A stretch of DNA of 64,000 bases from Kocuria rosea subsp. polaris (lineage in GTDB: Bacteria > Actinomycetota > Actinomycetes > Actinomycetales > Micrococcaceae), in contig NZ_LQBK01000039.1 of assembly GCF_001483755.1 (NCBI RefSeq), forward strand, positions 1 to 64,000, given 5' to 3'. The notes beneath the pieces are model-generated. The model worked only from the letters and a program-made list of their open reading frames with translations. It searched no databases and was not told where the DNA came from. The position numbers were made by a program, and so were the translations under genes. Below, piece after piece: positions 26,071-35,581 of this stretch (position 1 is the stretch's first letter; each line of letters begins with the position of its first letter).

Positions 26071-26643
26071 TCAGAAACCGCCTCCCAGGATGCCGGACGG
26101 GAGGTTGAGCCCCAGGCCGACGGTGAATGCCAGGTAGATCGCGCTGCTCACGAGCAGGGCGAGCGAGATGTCGAAGAGGGGCCGGCGGCTGCCGAAGCCG
26201 CGGGCCACGGCCCAGAACAGCAGGGCGGCGGCCAGGATCCAGCCCAGCACCTCGAGCGTCAGGGCGAACGCCAGGAACCCGCCCGCGGACCAGGCCACGG
26301 CGGACCAGTCCGAGTGCGTGCGCCAGGTGCGGGCCGAGAGCTCCTCGGGGTGCTCCGGGGTGCGCAGGTAGTGGAGGACCAGCAGGGCGGCCAGGACGTA
26401 GCCGGCCACGGTCAGGATCAGCGGGTAGAACGTGGGGCCGGGGAAGTCGGTGCCCTCCGGGATCTCCATGGTCAGGGCGCCGATCAGCAGGTAGGTGCTG
26501 AACGCGGCCACCACCGCGGGCACCACGAGGCCGCTGCGGCCGCTCCACCAGGTCGCCGGGGTCTCCGGCTGCTCCCACGGGGGCTGGACGTCGGTCCGGT
26601 GCTCTCCGGCGGTGCCGGTGTGCGAGGACGTGGGTGTGCTCAT
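26071..26643 (-). CDS. tctB: Tripartite tricarboxylate transporter, small permease TctB
   Basis: 190 residues from ATG 26643. A ~45-residue hydrophilic N-terminus (STPTSSHTGTAGEHRTD...) precedes four helices, with the PGPTFYPLILTVAGY segment typical of TctB. Its start shares one base with the tctC stop (TGATG) and it ends one base before tctA, so all three are coupled. Confidence 0.9.
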   Translation of the reverse strand: MSTPTSSHTGTAGEHRTDVQPPWEQPETPATWWSGRSGLVVPAVVAAFSTYLLIGALTMEIPEGTDFPGPTFYPLILTVAGYVLAALLVLHYLRTPEHPEELSARTWRTHSDWSAVAWSAGGFLAFALTLEVLGWILAAALLFWAVARGFGSRRPLFDISLALLVSSAIYLAFTVGLGLNLPSGILGGGF

Positions 26644-27656
26644 CAGGAAATCTCCTCCACCAGCTCGGCGATGCGCTCCTGCTCCGAGGCCATGAACGCG
26701 TCGAACTCGTCGCCCGCGAGGTAGACCTCGGTCCACTTGTTGCGCTCGACGGCCTTCTGCCACTCCGGGGTGGCGACGGACTCCTCGAGCAGGGTCCGCA
26801 GCTCGGCGAACTCCTCGTCGGTGATCCCGGGCGGGGCCAGGACGGCCCGCCAGTTGGCCAGGTCCACCGCGAAGCCCTGTTCGGTGAGCGTCGGGATCTC
26901 GACGCCCTCCAGGCGCTGCGGGGCGGCCATGCCCAGTGCCTTCAGCCGGCCGGCCTCGATCTGGTCGGCCACGTCCATGTACCCGGAGGTGGCCGCGTCC
27001 GCGGTGCCGGTGATCAGGGCCTGGGTGGCCTCGCCGCCGCCGGACTTCGGGATGTAGGTGGTCTCCGAGGGCTCGATGCCGGCCTCGAGCGCGAGCTCGG
27101 TCATCACGAGCTGGTCGAAGGTGCCGCCGCCGGTCCAGGCGACCTCGGCCGGGTTCGCCCGCCAGGCCTCGACGAGCTCGTCGATCGTCCCGTACGGGGA
27201 GTCGGCGGGGACCACCACGACGTCGTACTCCTCGACCACCCGGGCGATCGGGCGCACGTCGTCGTGCGTGACGGCCGAGTCGAGCTGGGCGACACCGGCG
27301 ACCAGGCCCGCACCGGTGACCATCAGGGTGTTGGCCTGCCCCTCCATGGTGGAGAGCTGGCCGAGCCCGATGGTGCCGGCCGCGCCGGGGATGTTCACCA
27401 CCTGGGTGTTGTTGACCAGGCTGTTGGCCCGCATGGCCTGCTGCTGCTCCCGCATGAACGTGTCCCACCCGCCGCCGGCGCCGGCCGGGGCGATCAGGGT
27501 GAGGTTCGAGCGGACGTCCGAGCCGGCCGTGGCCGACTGGAACGAGAAGAAGGCGGCCACGCCGATCACGGCGGCGGCGAAGAGGCCGTAGACCGTCATG
27601 GCGACCGGGTGCCGGCGCCGGGTGCCCGGCTGGGCCTGGTCTGGTGGTGAGCTCAC
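26643..27656 (-). CDS. tctC: Tripartite tricarboxylate transporter substrate-binding protein TctC
   Basis: 337 residues from GTG 27656, with AGGAAAG upstream. One N-terminal hydrophobic segment (about residues 17-38) acts as signal or membrane anchor; there is no lipobox Cys. The mature Bug/TctC fold shows LIAPAGAGGGWDTFMREQQQ, VNIPGAAGTIGLGQL and VVVPADSPYGTIDELV. It captures the carboxylate outside the membrane and determines specificity, which cannot be read from sequence. First gene of the operon; a Crp-like site lies 70 bp upstream. Confidence 0.93.
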   Translation of the reverse strand: MSSPPDQAQPGTRRRHPVAMTVYGLFAAAVIGVAAFFSFQSATAGSDVRSNLTLIAPAGAGGGWDTFMREQQQAMRANSLVNNTQVVNIPGAAGTIGLGQLSTMEGQANTLMVTGAGLVAGVAQLDSAVTHDDVRPIARVVEEYDVVVVPADSPYGTIDELVEAWRANPAEVAWTGGGTFDQLVMTELALEAGIEPSETTYIPKSGGGEATQALITGTADAATSGYMDVADQIEAGRLKALGMAAPQRLEGVEIPTLTEQGFAVDLANWRAVLAPPGITDEEFAELRTLLEESVATPEWQKAVERNKWTEVYLAGDEFDAFMASEQERIAELVEEIS

Positions 27657-27725
27657 GGGAATCCACTTTCCTGGGTCGTGGGGTGCGGGTGCATGGCTCT
27701 GTCCGAGCCGCTGCACCGACGATAA

Positions 27726-27739
27726 GTGACCCGGATCAC
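27726..27739. promoter_or_regulatory. Crp/GlxR-like site GTGA-N6-TCAC
   Basis: GTGACCCGGATCAC lies in the 262-bp divergent region between tctC (start 27656) and the universal stress gene (27919). It is 70 bp before tctC, suitable for cAMP-dependent or carbon-source control of uptake. Confidence 0.5.
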
Positions 27740-27918
27740 GCGCCGGCCGTTGATCGCCCTTTCGTGCGTAGTGATCGTTGTGCTGGTTCTGCGCATTCTG
27801 CTCACGCCGGCAGAGACGCTCCTCACACGTTCGGCCGTAGGGTGGACCTCGTTTTGTCCCTCGATCTGCTCCGGCCGATCTGCCCGTCCGACATCCCCAT
27901 CCCACCGCGGAGGCTCCC

Positions 27919-28278
27919 ATGACCGTCGTCGTTGCCCGAACCAGCACCCCCGAGGGCGAGGCCGCGCTCGCGGCCGCGGTCGAGGAGGCCGGACGCCGCC
28001 AGGAGGAGCTCCTGGTCTTCAACCTCGAGGGCGCCCAGCTGGACCCCGAGACCGGTGAGCTCGACGGCGTGCCCGTCACCTTCCGGACCCCCGACACCCG
28101 CAACCGGGACGCCGTGGGCGAGCTGCTCGACGCCGCGGAGCAGGTGGACGCCTCCGCCGTGGTGATCGGCGTGAAGCACCGCAGCCCCGTGGGCAAGCTG
28201 CTGCTGGGCAGCGCGGCCCAGCAGATCCTGCTCGAGGCCAACGCCCCCGTGATCGCGGTCAAGCCCCGGCGCTCCTGA
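27919..28278 (+). CDS. Universal stress protein
   Basis: 119 residues, a small single-domain Usp. The ATP-binding glycine-rich motif is complete: GVKHRSPVGKLLLGSAAQQIL then PVIAVKP. Normally ~140 residues; here helix 1 and the loop after strand 1 are short. It has a GCGGAGGCTCCC leader. It is followed after 3 nt by an MFS gene and is divergent from tctC, so it may respond to the same carbon signals. Confidence 0.87.
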   Translation: MTVVVARTSTPEGEAALAAAVEEAGRRQEELLVFNLEGAQLDPETGELDGVPVTFRTPDTRNRDAVGELLDAAEQVDASAVVIGVKHRSPVGKLLLGSAAQQILLEANAPVIAVKPRRS

Positions 28279-28281
28279 GGC

Positions 28282-29562
28282 GTGGCCGCGACCGCCCCGG
28301 GGGCCCGGTCCGGGGCCTGGCTGTGGTTCCTCGTGGCCGCGGCCCTGCTCACGCAGACCGCCCTGAACCTGGTGCGCCCCGTCACCACCTACAAGCTGCT
28401 GTCCCTGGACGCGGACTCGGTGACGGTCGGCCTGGTCACGGCGGCCTACGCGGTGCTGCCCCTGGTCACCGCCATGTGGCTGGGCCGGATGACCGACCGG
28501 GTGCGGGACCTGCGGACGATGGTGGTCACCGGCGCCCTGATCCTGGCCCTCGGTGCCGTGGCGCTGGCCCTCGCGCCCAGCGTGGCGCTCGTCGCCGTGG
28601 CGAGCGCCCTGCTCGGCATGGGGCACCTGGTGTTCACCATCGCGGGTCAGTCGGCGGTCGCCCGCTTCTCCCCGCCGGACCAGCTGGACAAGGGCTTCGG
28701 CTGGTTCACGGCCGCGTTCTCCGCCGGGCAGCTGGTGGGCCCGCTGCTGGCCGGCGTGCTGCTGGGGGCGGGCGGGGACGTCGCCTCGCCGGAGCGGGTC
28801 GCCGACATCACGCTGTCCCTGTGGATCGGGGCCGGTCTCTCCCTCCTCGTGGCGCCGGTCATGCTCGTGCGTCCGCGAGCCGGCGGATCCGCGGCCGGCT
28901 CCGCCCGCCGGCGCGCCCGGGACGACGACGACGCCGCTGCCGCGGAGCAGGCCGCTCCCGGCACCGACGAGCTCGAGGTGGTCCCGGGGGCGGCGCCGCG
29001 CGCCTCCATGGTGCGGATCCTCCGGGTCCCCGCCGTCCCGTCCCACATGCTGGCGTCCCTGGCCCTGCTCGCGATGCTCGACATCCTCACCGCCTTCCTG
29101 CCCCTGGTGGGGGAGCGGGCCGGGGTCTCCCCGGCGTGGATCGGCGTCCTGCTGGCCGTGCGCGGCGGCGCGTCGATCCTCTCCCGGGTCCTGCTGCCGT
29201 GGCTGGCCCACCGGATGTCCCGGCGCGTCCTGCTGCTGGTCAGCCTCTACGGCGCCGGGTGCGCCCTGGCCGTGCCGCCGGCCGTCATCACGGTGCCGTG
29301 GCTCGCCGCCCTGCTCCTCTTCGTGGGCGGCTTCTGCCTGGGCCTGGGCCAGCCGATCACCATGACCCTGGTGTCCACCGCGGTGCCCGCCGCGTGGCGG
29401 GGCTCGGCGCTCGCCGTGCGGCTCGTCGGCAACCGCGCGGGCCAGGTGGCCATGCCCCTGCTCGCCGGCCTGGTGGCCGCGCCGCTCGGACCGGCCGGGG
29501 CGATCTGGTTCACGTGCGCGGTGCTGCTGGTCAGCGGTCTGGAGAAGACCGTGCGGCGCTGA
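28282..29562 (+). CDS. MFS transporter
   Basis: 426 residues, twelve helices with a long acidic cytoplasmic loop (RRRARDDDDAAAAEQ) between helices 6 and 7. The MFS motif A equivalent reads GRMTDRVRDLRTM in the loop after helix 2. GTG 28282 is three bases after the Usp stop, so the two are one transcription unit. Direction and substrate of transport are not predictable. Confidence 0.8.
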   Translation: MAATAPGARSGAWLWFLVAAALLTQTALNLVRPVTTYKLLSLDADSVTVGLVTAAYAVLPLVTAMWLGRMTDRVRDLRTMVVTGALILALGAVALALAPSVALVAVASALLGMGHLVFTIAGQSAVARFSPPDQLDKGFGWFTAAFSAGQLVGPLLAGVLLGAGGDVASPERVADITLSLWIGAGLSLLVAPVMLVRPRAGGSAAGSARRRARDDDDAAAAEQAAPGTDELEVVPGAAPRASMVRILRVPAVPSHMLASLALLAMLDILTAFLPLVGERAGVSPAWIGVLLAVRGGASILSRVLLPWLAHRMSRRVLLLVSLYGAGCALAVPPAVITVPWLAALLLFVGGFCLGLGQPITMTLVSTAVPAAWRGSALAVRLVGNRAGQVAMPLLAGLVAAPLGPAGAIWFTCAVLLVSGLEKTVRR

Positions 29563-29594
29563 CCGGGCGGGCCGGGCCGTGTCGACAGCCCCGG

Positions 29595-29621
29595 CACAGG
29601 AACGCCACAAGAGCGGCACAA
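29595..29621 (+). promoter_or_regulatory. Three CACAG/CACAA boxes, 11-bp period, before acyltransferase gene A
   Basis: CACAG at 29595-29599, CACAA at 29606-29610 and CACAA at 29617-29621 are exact 11-bp steps, as expected for a dimeric OmpR/PhoB-type response regulator on one DNA face. They lie 95 bp before the chosen start (35 bp before the alternative start 29656). Confidence 0.55.
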
Positions 29622-29715
29622 TCCGGCCTGGTCAGCTGGAGGACGAGAAGGACCGATGGGTCCGGACCGGCGGGCGGGAACCCGCCGGTACGTCCGACAG
29701 AAGGAACGCGCCGCC

Positions 29716-30951
29716 ATGGTCAACGTCCACCGTCCTGCCCCCCGTGCAGGAACCGCCGAGGAGGGCCCGGCCCTGCCGCTGGTCCGCCGGCGCCGGCTGA
29801 CGGGGGTCGACGCCGCCCGGGGCCTGGCCCTGGTCGGGATGATGTCGATCCACATCCTGCCCGCGTGGGACCCCGAGAACTACGGTCCCACGCTGCAGTG
29901 GGAGCTGTTCGCGGGCCGCGCCGCGGCCCTGTTCGCGCTCCTGGCAGGGGTGGGCCTGGCCCTCTCCTCCGGCGGGCGCACTCCGCACCGGGGGCGGGCG
30001 ATGACCGCGGACCGGGTGGGACTGCTGGTGCGGGCCGTGCTGATCACCGTGCTGGGGCTGCTGGTCAACGAGGTCATGCCGGCGGATCCGCCCGCGTACG
30101 GGATCCTCGTCTACTACGGCATGTTCTTCCTGCTGGCCATCCCCTTCCTGCACCTGCCGGTGCGCGCGCTGCTCGGCCTCGCCGCCGCGGCCGCCGTGCT
30201 GGGGCCCGTGCTGATGCAGTCGCTGCGGGGGGTGCTGCCCGCGTTCGAGGTGTACAACCCGACGTTCGCCGACGTGCTCGCCGAGCCGGGGACCGTCCTG
30301 GCCCAGGTGCTGCTCACCGGCACCTATCCCGCGGTCCCGTACCTGGCCTACCTGCTCACCGGCCTGGCCGTCGGCCGGCTGAACCTGCGGGCCGCGCGGG
30401 TCCAGGGCCGGCTGCTGTGGGCGGGGCTCGCCCTGGCCGTGGGCGCGTGGCTGGTGTACTGGGTGCTGATCCTCCAGGGCGGGGGCTACGACCAGCTCAT
30501 GAGCTCCACCCCGTGGCTGAGCGAGGACCGGATCGACGAGATCATCGTCTGGGGCCCGGACCCGGTGCTGCCCGACACCTCCTGGTGGTGGCTGCTGGTC
30601 CCCGGTCCGCACACCAACACCCCGGTGGCGATCCTGCAGGACCTCGGCTCCGGCACCGCCGTGCTGGGCGCCCTGCTCCTCCTGGCGCGCCGGGCCGGCT
30701 CCTGGCTGCTGCCGCTGAGCGTGATGGGGTCGATGACCCTGACCCTCTACTCGGCGCACCTGCTGGCCCTGGCCGCCATGCTCCACTACGAGGTGCCGCT
30801 CCTGTGGTTCCTCATCCACGTGACGGTCGCGGCGCTGTTCGCCGTGGCCTGGCAGCGCTCCTTCGGGCGCGGTCCCCTGGAGCGGGTCGTGGCCCGCGCC
30901 GCGAACGCCGGCCGCGATCTCGCCCTGCCCGGACGACGGTCCCGCCGGTGA
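29716..30951 (+). CDS. HGSNAT/DUF418-type membrane acyltransferase, paralog A
   Basis: 411 residues from ATG 29716 (AGAAGGAACG upstream); an in-frame ATG at 29656 with GAGAAGGACCG is a real alternative. About ten to eleven helices. It begins with RRLTGVDAARGLALVGMMSIHILP, the heparan-alpha-glucosaminide N-acetyltransferase-like signature, and ends with a DUF418-like part (SVMGSMTLTLYSAHLLALA). Such proteins probably move acyl groups across the membrane onto cell-envelope glycans. It is closely similar to the protein at 39922-41415, and both lie behind CACAR boxes that match those of the response regulator promoter. Confidence 0.8.
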   Translation: MVNVHRPAPRAGTAEEGPALPLVRRRRLTGVDAARGLALVGMMSIHILPAWDPENYGPTLQWELFAGRAAALFALLAGVGLALSSGGRTPHRGRAMTADRVGLLVRAVLITVLGLLVNEVMPADPPAYGILVYYGMFFLLAIPFLHLPVRALLGLAAAAAVLGPVLMQSLRGVLPAFEVYNPTFADVLAEPGTVLAQVLLTGTYPAVPYLAYLLTGLAVGRLNLRAARVQGRLLWAGLALAVGAWLVYWVLILQGGGYDQLMSSTPWLSEDRIDEIIVWGPDPVLPDTSWWWLLVPGPHTNTPVAILQDLGSGTAVLGALLLLARRAGSWLLPLSVMGSMTLTLYSAHLLALAAMLHYEVPLLWFLIHVTVAALFAVAWQRSFGRGPLERVVARAANAGRDLALPGRRSRR

Positions 30952-31031
30952 TCCTCCCGTGGGCGGTCCGCGCGACGACCCTCGTCAGGGGCGGAAGACG
31001 TCAGGCCGACAACCCTGCTTTCACGCGAAGA

Positions 31032-31037
31032 TAGAGT
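31032..31037 (+). promoter_or_regulatory. -10 box TAGAGT of a probable leaderless promoter for prfC
   Basis: TAGAGT ends 7 nt before ATG 31045. The GTG at 31039 would lie only one base beyond the hexamer, so the promoter supports the ATG start. Confidence 0.45.
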
Positions 31038-31044
31038 CGTGGGC

Positions 31045-32676
31045 ATGGCCGCACAGCAATCAGCACGCACCTCCCCGAGCGTTCTCGACGGGCCGACCCC
31101 GGAGGATGTCGTGCAAGAGGCCACCCGGCGGCGGACGTTCGCGGTGATCTCGCACCCGGACGCGGGCAAGTCGACGCTCACGGAGGCGCTGGCCCTGCAC
31201 GCCCACGTCATCGCCGAGGCCGGTGCCACGCACGGGAAGGCCAGCCGGAAGGCGACCGTCTCGGACTGGCTGCAGATGGAGCAGGAGCGGGGGATCTCGA
31301 TCAGCTCCGCCGCCCTGCAGTTCACGTACCGGGACACCGTGTTCAACCTGCTCGACACCCCCGGCCACGCCGACTTCTCCGAGGACACCTACCGGGTGCT
31401 GGCCGCGGTGGACTGCGCGGTGATGCTCATCGACGCGGCCAAGGGCCTGGAGACCCAGACCCTGAAGCTCTTCGACGTCTGCCGCCGGCGGGGCCTGCCG
31501 GTGATCACGGTGATCAACAAGTGGGACCGCCCGGGCAAGGACGCCCTGGAGCTCATGGACGAGGTCCAGCAGCGCACCGGGCGGGTGCCGGTGCCGCTGT
31601 CCTGGCCGGTGGGGCTGTCCGGGGACTTCCGCGGCACCGTGGATCCCCGCACCGGCGCCTACACCCGGTACCGGCGGGTGGCCTCCGGCGCCGCTCTGGC
31701 CGAGGTGGACGTGTTCGGACCCGACGAGGCTGCTCAGCTCGAGGGTGCGGCCTGGACGGAGGCCGTCGAGACGGCCGAACTGGTGGCCGAGGGCAACGGG
31801 GCCTTCGACGCCGGAGCGTTCCTGGCCGCAGAGGCCACCCCGGTGCTCTTCGCCGCCGCCGCCCTGAACTTCGGGATGGCCGCCCTGCTCGACGTCCTGG
31901 TCGACCTCGCACCCCCGGCCGGTCCCCGGGCGGACGCCGACGGTGCCCTGCGGCCGGTGGACGCGCCGTTCTCCGGATTCGTGTTCAAGCTCCAGGCCGG
32001 GATGGACCGCGCCCACCGGGACCACGTGGCGTTCCTGCGGGTCTGCTCCGGGGTATTCCAGCGCGGAATGGTGCTCACCCACGCGGCCACCGGCAAGCCC
32101 TTCGCCACCAAGTACGCCCACCACGTGTTCGGCCGGGACCGGGAGACCATCGAGACCGCCTTCCCCGGGGACGTGGTGGGCCTGGTCAACGCCTCGGCCC
32201 TGCGGGCCGGGGACAGCGTCTACACGGGGACCCCGGTGGTCTTCCCGCCGATCCCGCACTTCTCCCCTGAGCACTTCCAGGTGGCCCGGGCGGCGGACGC
32301 CGGACGGGCCAAGCAGTTCCGCCGCGGGATCACCCAGCTCGAGCACGAGGGCGTCATCCAGGTGCTGCGCTCCGAGGCCCGCGGGGACCAGGCGCCGGTG
32401 CTGGCGGCGGTGGGGCCGATGCAGTTCGAGGTCGTGGCCGATCGGATGGACCGGGAGTTCGGCGCCCAGGTCCGGCTGGAGCCCCTGCCCTACACCCTGG
32501 CCCGGCGGGTGGTCGCCCCGGACCCCGACGCCCTCAACCGCATCCCGGGCACCGAGGTGCTCCGGCGGGCCGACGGCGAGCCCATCGCCGTGTTCACCGA
32601 CAAGTGGAAGCTCGGCCGGGTGGCCACCCACGCTCCTGAGGCCGCCCTGGAGCCGATCGGCGGAGCCCTCGACTGA
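31045..32676 (+). CDS. prfC: Peptide chain release factor 3
   Basis: 543 residues from ATG 31045 (GTG 31039 is the alternative). Translational GTPase that recycles RF1/RF2 from the ribosome. G1 SHPDAGKSTL, switch region QERGISISSAALQF, G3 DTPGHADF, G4 NKWD, then RF3-specific domains II/III (FVFKLQAGMDRAHRDHVAFLRVCSG, AVGPMQFEVVADRMDREFGAQVRLE). Length is normal for the family (~530). It is a single gene, convergent with the glycosyltransferase gene ending at 32703. Confidence 0.95.
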   Translation: MAAQQSARTSPSVLDGPTPEDVVQEATRRRTFAVISHPDAGKSTLTEALALHAHVIAEAGATHGKASRKATVSDWLQMEQERGISISSAALQFTYRDTVFNLLDTPGHADFSEDTYRVLAAVDCAVMLIDAAKGLETQTLKLFDVCRRRGLPVITVINKWDRPGKDALELMDEVQQRTGRVPVPLSWPVGLSGDFRGTVDPRTGAYTRYRRVASGAALAEVDVFGPDEAAQLEGAAWTEAVETAELVAEGNGAFDAGAFLAAEATPVLFAAAALNFGMAALLDVLVDLAPPAGPRADADGALRPVDAPFSGFVFKLQAGMDRAHRDHVAFLRVCSGVFQRGMVLTHAATGKPFATKYAHHVFGRDRETIETAFPGDVVGLVNASALRAGDSVYTGTPVVFPPIPHFSPEHFQVARAADAGRAKQFRRGITQLEHEGVIQVLRSEARGDQAPVLAAVGPMQFEVVADRMDREFGAQVRLEPLPYTLARRVVAPDPDALNRIPGTEVLRRADGEPIAVFTDKWKLGRVATHAPEAALEPIGGALD

Positions 32677-32702
32677 GCGTCCTCGGTGGGGCACCCGCCG
32701 GC

Positions 32703-33944
32703 TCAGGCGTCGAGGGTCTGCGGCACCGGCTGGACCCTGCGCCCCAGCGCCGCGACGCGCTGAACGGACCAGCTCAGCAGGACGACGAGCAGCACGTTGC
32801 GCGCCGTCAGGACGGCCGCCATGGCCGGGTGGGCGTGGATGAGCGGGGTGTAGAAGAGCGGATAGATCACGAACGTGGTGACCGCGATGCCCATCAGCAG
32901 CGCCGCCGGCGTCCGCCACCGCTGCCGGTCGTGCACGAGCCCGGCGACGACGACCGGGGCGAGCCAGATCATGAACTGCGGCGAGCCCACCTTGTTGAAC
33001 ACGATGAAGATCGTGGTCAGCATCAGCGCGCCCTCGTAGAAGAGCTCCTCGCGCTCGGCCCCGCGCCGCAGCGCGCGGACGAGCAGGGCCGCACCGGCGA
33101 GGACGGCGAGCACGAGCAGGGGCTGCATGAGGAGCGCGACGAGCTCGGTGCCGGGGCCGTGGACCTCCGTGGAGTTGATGGCCACGTTGTCGGCCATCCG
33201 CGACCCGGCCACGCCGAAGACGCTCAGCCACACCCACGGGGTGGAGAACGTGGCCTCCAGCTGCATGCCGCGCTCGCCCTGGTTGACCAGGAAGTCCGCG
33301 ATGTGCCGCAGGCCGCCCGAGAGGTGCGTGCCCAGCACCACCGCGGCCGTGACCCCCACCCCGGCGGCCACCACCCGGACGCGCTGCCGGCACGCGATGA
33401 CCAGGGCGAGCACGAGGGCCGCCGGCCACACCTTGATCCACGTGGCGATGCTCAGGAGCACGGAGCCGAGCACGGGCCGCTCGGACGCGTACAGGAGCCC
33501 GACGAGCACGATCGGGGCCGCGATGCCCTCCACCCGGGCGAAGCTCAGGTAGCCCAGGAACACGGTGAAGAACAGCCACCACCAGGCGGGGGCGATGCCC
33601 TGCTCGCCCCGCCGGCCGCGGGTGAGGCAGAGCAGGCCCACGGCGTTGAGCACGGTGATGATCAGCGTCCAGACCAGCAGGTAGGGTCCGTGGCCGGCGA
33701 TCCCGGCCAGGTGGATCGGGATCTGCGCGAGCACCGGGTACACCCACGGGCTGATCCCGTCCCCGGCGTCGGTCGGGTCGTACCCGGCCATGGCCCACCG
33801 GCGGTACTGCTCGGTGTCGCTGAAGGCCTCGCCGTGGACGACGAAGGACATCATCCAGCCCAGGAAGTAGAGGTGGACGACGGCGAAACCCCACCACACG
33901 CCGGCCGGGCGGGAGAACCAGGCCACGGCGCGGGCGGGCAGCAC
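32703..33944 (-). CDS. GT87-like (DUF2029) polytopic glycosyltransferase, copy 1
   Basis: 413 residues from GTG 33944; no clear ribosome site, and an upstream non-standard start cannot be excluded. About ten helices. The first outward loop has HGEAFSDTEQYRRWA, with acidic residues typical of GT-C enzymes; further conserved segments are GISPWVYPVLA, ARVEGIAAPIVL, WIKVWPAALVLA and NKVGSPQFMIWLAP. It probably uses polyprenyl-phosphate mannose or arabinose to extend envelope glycans. It is a close paralog of the next gene, 46 bp away on the same strand. Confidence 0.8.
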   Translation of the reverse strand: MLPARAVAWFSRPAGVWWGFAVVHLYFLGWMMSFVVHGEAFSDTEQYRRWAMAGYDPTDAGDGISPWVYPVLAQIPIHLAGIAGHGPYLLVWTLIITVLNAVGLLCLTRGRRGEQGIAPAWWWLFFTVFLGYLSFARVEGIAAPIVLVGLLYASERPVLGSVLLSIATWIKVWPAALVLALVIACRQRVRVVAAGVGVTAAVVLGTHLSGGLRHIADFLVNQGERGMQLEATFSTPWVWLSVFGVAGSRMADNVAINSTEVHGPGTELVALLMQPLLVLAVLAGAALLVRALRRGAEREELFYEGALMLTTIFIVFNKVGSPQFMIWLAPVVVAGLVHDRQRWRTPAALLMGIAVTTFVIYPLFYTPLIHAHPAMAAVLTARNVLLVVLLSWSVQRVAALGRRVQPVPQTLDA

Positions 33945-33990
33945 GGCGTCCCGGAGACCGGTCAGCCGGTCGAAGAAGGCGGCGGCGATC

Positions 33991-35298
33991 TCAGGACTCC
34001 TTCGCGGCGAGCACCGGGGCCGGCTGCGGGGTGCCCAGCTGGTACAGGCGGCGCGCCGACCACCACAGCAGCACCACCAGCAGGGCGTTGCGCAGGGTCA
34101 GCACCAGGGCCATCACCGGGCTGTTGTGGCTGAGCTCGTAGTAGAACAGCGGATAGACGAAGAACGTGGCCGCGGCGACGGCGATGAGCATGGCTGCCGG
34201 CACCCGCCACGCCTGCCAGTGGTGGGTCAGTCCCACGGCCACGGCCGGAGCCAGCCACACCATGAACTGCGGGGAGCCGACCTTGTTGAACACGACGAAG
34301 ACGGTGATCATGGTCAGCGATCCGGCCAGCAGCAGCTCGGTGCGATCCGTGCCGCCGGCCCGCTCGCCGGTGCGGAGGCCCCTGACGATCAGCACGGTGA
34401 CCCCGGCGGCGGCCAGCAGCAGCAGCGGCTGCATCAGCACCGCCATCGTCGCCGCGCCGGGACCGTCGACCTGCATGGAGTTGATCTCCGTGTTCATGTA
34501 CATCCGGGACCCGCCCAGGCCCAGCACGGACGACCACAGCCACGGGGTGGTGAACGTGGCCTCCAGCTGCATGCCGCGGTCCCCCTGCTGGGTGAGGAAG
34601 TCGAAGAGCCTCGGCAGCGCGCCCATGGCGGTGGCGACACCGGCCGCGGCCGCGCTGACCAGCATCCCCGTGACCACGACCGCCACCCGTCGGCGGGCCA
34701 CGGTGACGAGCGCGAGCACGACGGCCGCCGGCCAGACCTTCATCCAGGTGGCGACGCTGAGCAGGGCCGAGGCGGCCACCGGGTGCGCCGCCCCGTACAC
34801 CAGGGCGACGAGCACCAGCGGGGCCGTGAGCCCGTCCACGCGGGCGAAGCCCAGCCACCCCATCAGGAAGACGAAGCCCAGCCACCACCACGCGGCCGGG
34901 TGGGCGCTCCGGTCGCGGCCCCAGTCCGTCAGCTTCCCCACGGCCCAGCCGTTGAGCACGGTGATCATCAGGACCCACAGGACGAAGAACGGTCCCGGAC
35001 CCGCGGCGCCGGCCAGCGCGATGGGCACCAGCGCCAGCACCGGATAGACCCAGGGGGTGGGCTCCCCGTTCAGGTTCTGGTCCTCGAAGCCGGCCTCGGC
35101 CCACGCGCGGTAGATGTACGTGTCGCTGAAGGCGGCGCCGGACAGGGACAGCTGCAGGGCGAACACCAGGAACACCAGGTGCACCCCGACGAAGACGGTG
35201 AGCAGTCCGCGGGGGGACCTCCACCAGGCCCGCCGGCGCCCGGATGACGGGCGGTCACGGAACCGGGTGCGCAAGCTGGAGGTCGTGTCGGACGACAT
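33991..35298 (-). CDS. GT87-like (DUF2029) polytopic glycosyltransferase, copy 2
   Basis: 435 residues from ATG 35298 (CAAGGACTG upstream). Same layout as copy 1: SGAAFSDTYIYRAWAEAGF, PTPWVYPVLALVPIAL, FARVDGLTAPLVLVAL, WMKVWPAAVVLALV, RGMQLEATFTTPWLW, NKVGSPQFMVWLAP. The N-terminal 40 residues are Arg/Ser-rich and cytoplasmic. It is divergent from mptB across 283 bp, consistent with a lipomannan or related glycan locus. It and copy 1 arose by tandem duplication and have since diverged. Confidence 0.82.
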   Translation of the reverse strand: MSSDTTSSLRTRFRDRPSSGRRRAWWRSPRGLLTVFVGVHLVFLVFALQLSLSGAAFSDTYIYRAWAEAGFEDQNLNGEPTPWVYPVLALVPIALAGAAGPGPFFVLWVLMITVLNGWAVGKLTDWGRDRSAHPAAWWWLGFVFLMGWLGFARVDGLTAPLVLVALVYGAAHPVAASALLSVATWMKVWPAAVVLALVTVARRRVAVVVTGMLVSAAAAGVATAMGALPRLFDFLTQQGDRGMQLEATFTTPWLWSSVLGLGGSRMYMNTEINSMQVDGPGAATMAVLMQPLLLLAAAGVTVLIVRGLRTGERAGGTDRTELLLAGSLTMITVFVVFNKVGSPQFMVWLAPAVAVGLTHHWQAWRVPAAMLIAVAAATFFVYPLFYYELSHNSPVMALVLTLRNALLVVLLWWSARRLYQLGTPQPAPVLAAKES

Positions 35299-35581
35299 GG
35301 GGCAGTCCTTGTCAGGTGAGCGGAGGAGCAGGGGCGGAGTCGGCTCGGGCGCCGCGGCCGGGACCGTTGCCGGTCCGGTTCCCCGGAGCACCAGTGTGCC
35401 CGAGCGCGGTGCCGGTGCGGCGGCAGGCCGGTCCCCGGGGAGAGGACGTGGCGAGAACTTCTGACACCTGGGCGAGGACGCCAGGGTGAAAGGGGGCGCG
35501 ACTGCTAGGATCGGCGTTCTGGAGAGCGTCCCGCGCACCTGTCCGCCCGGCCATCGTACACTCAGGGGATCAGCGAACGTC

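Noticed and set aside
31039-31044. GTG 31039 as the prfC start
   Set aside because: It lies one base beyond a TAGAGT hexamer, whereas ATG 31045 is at the right distance for a leaderless start; the two differ by only two codons.
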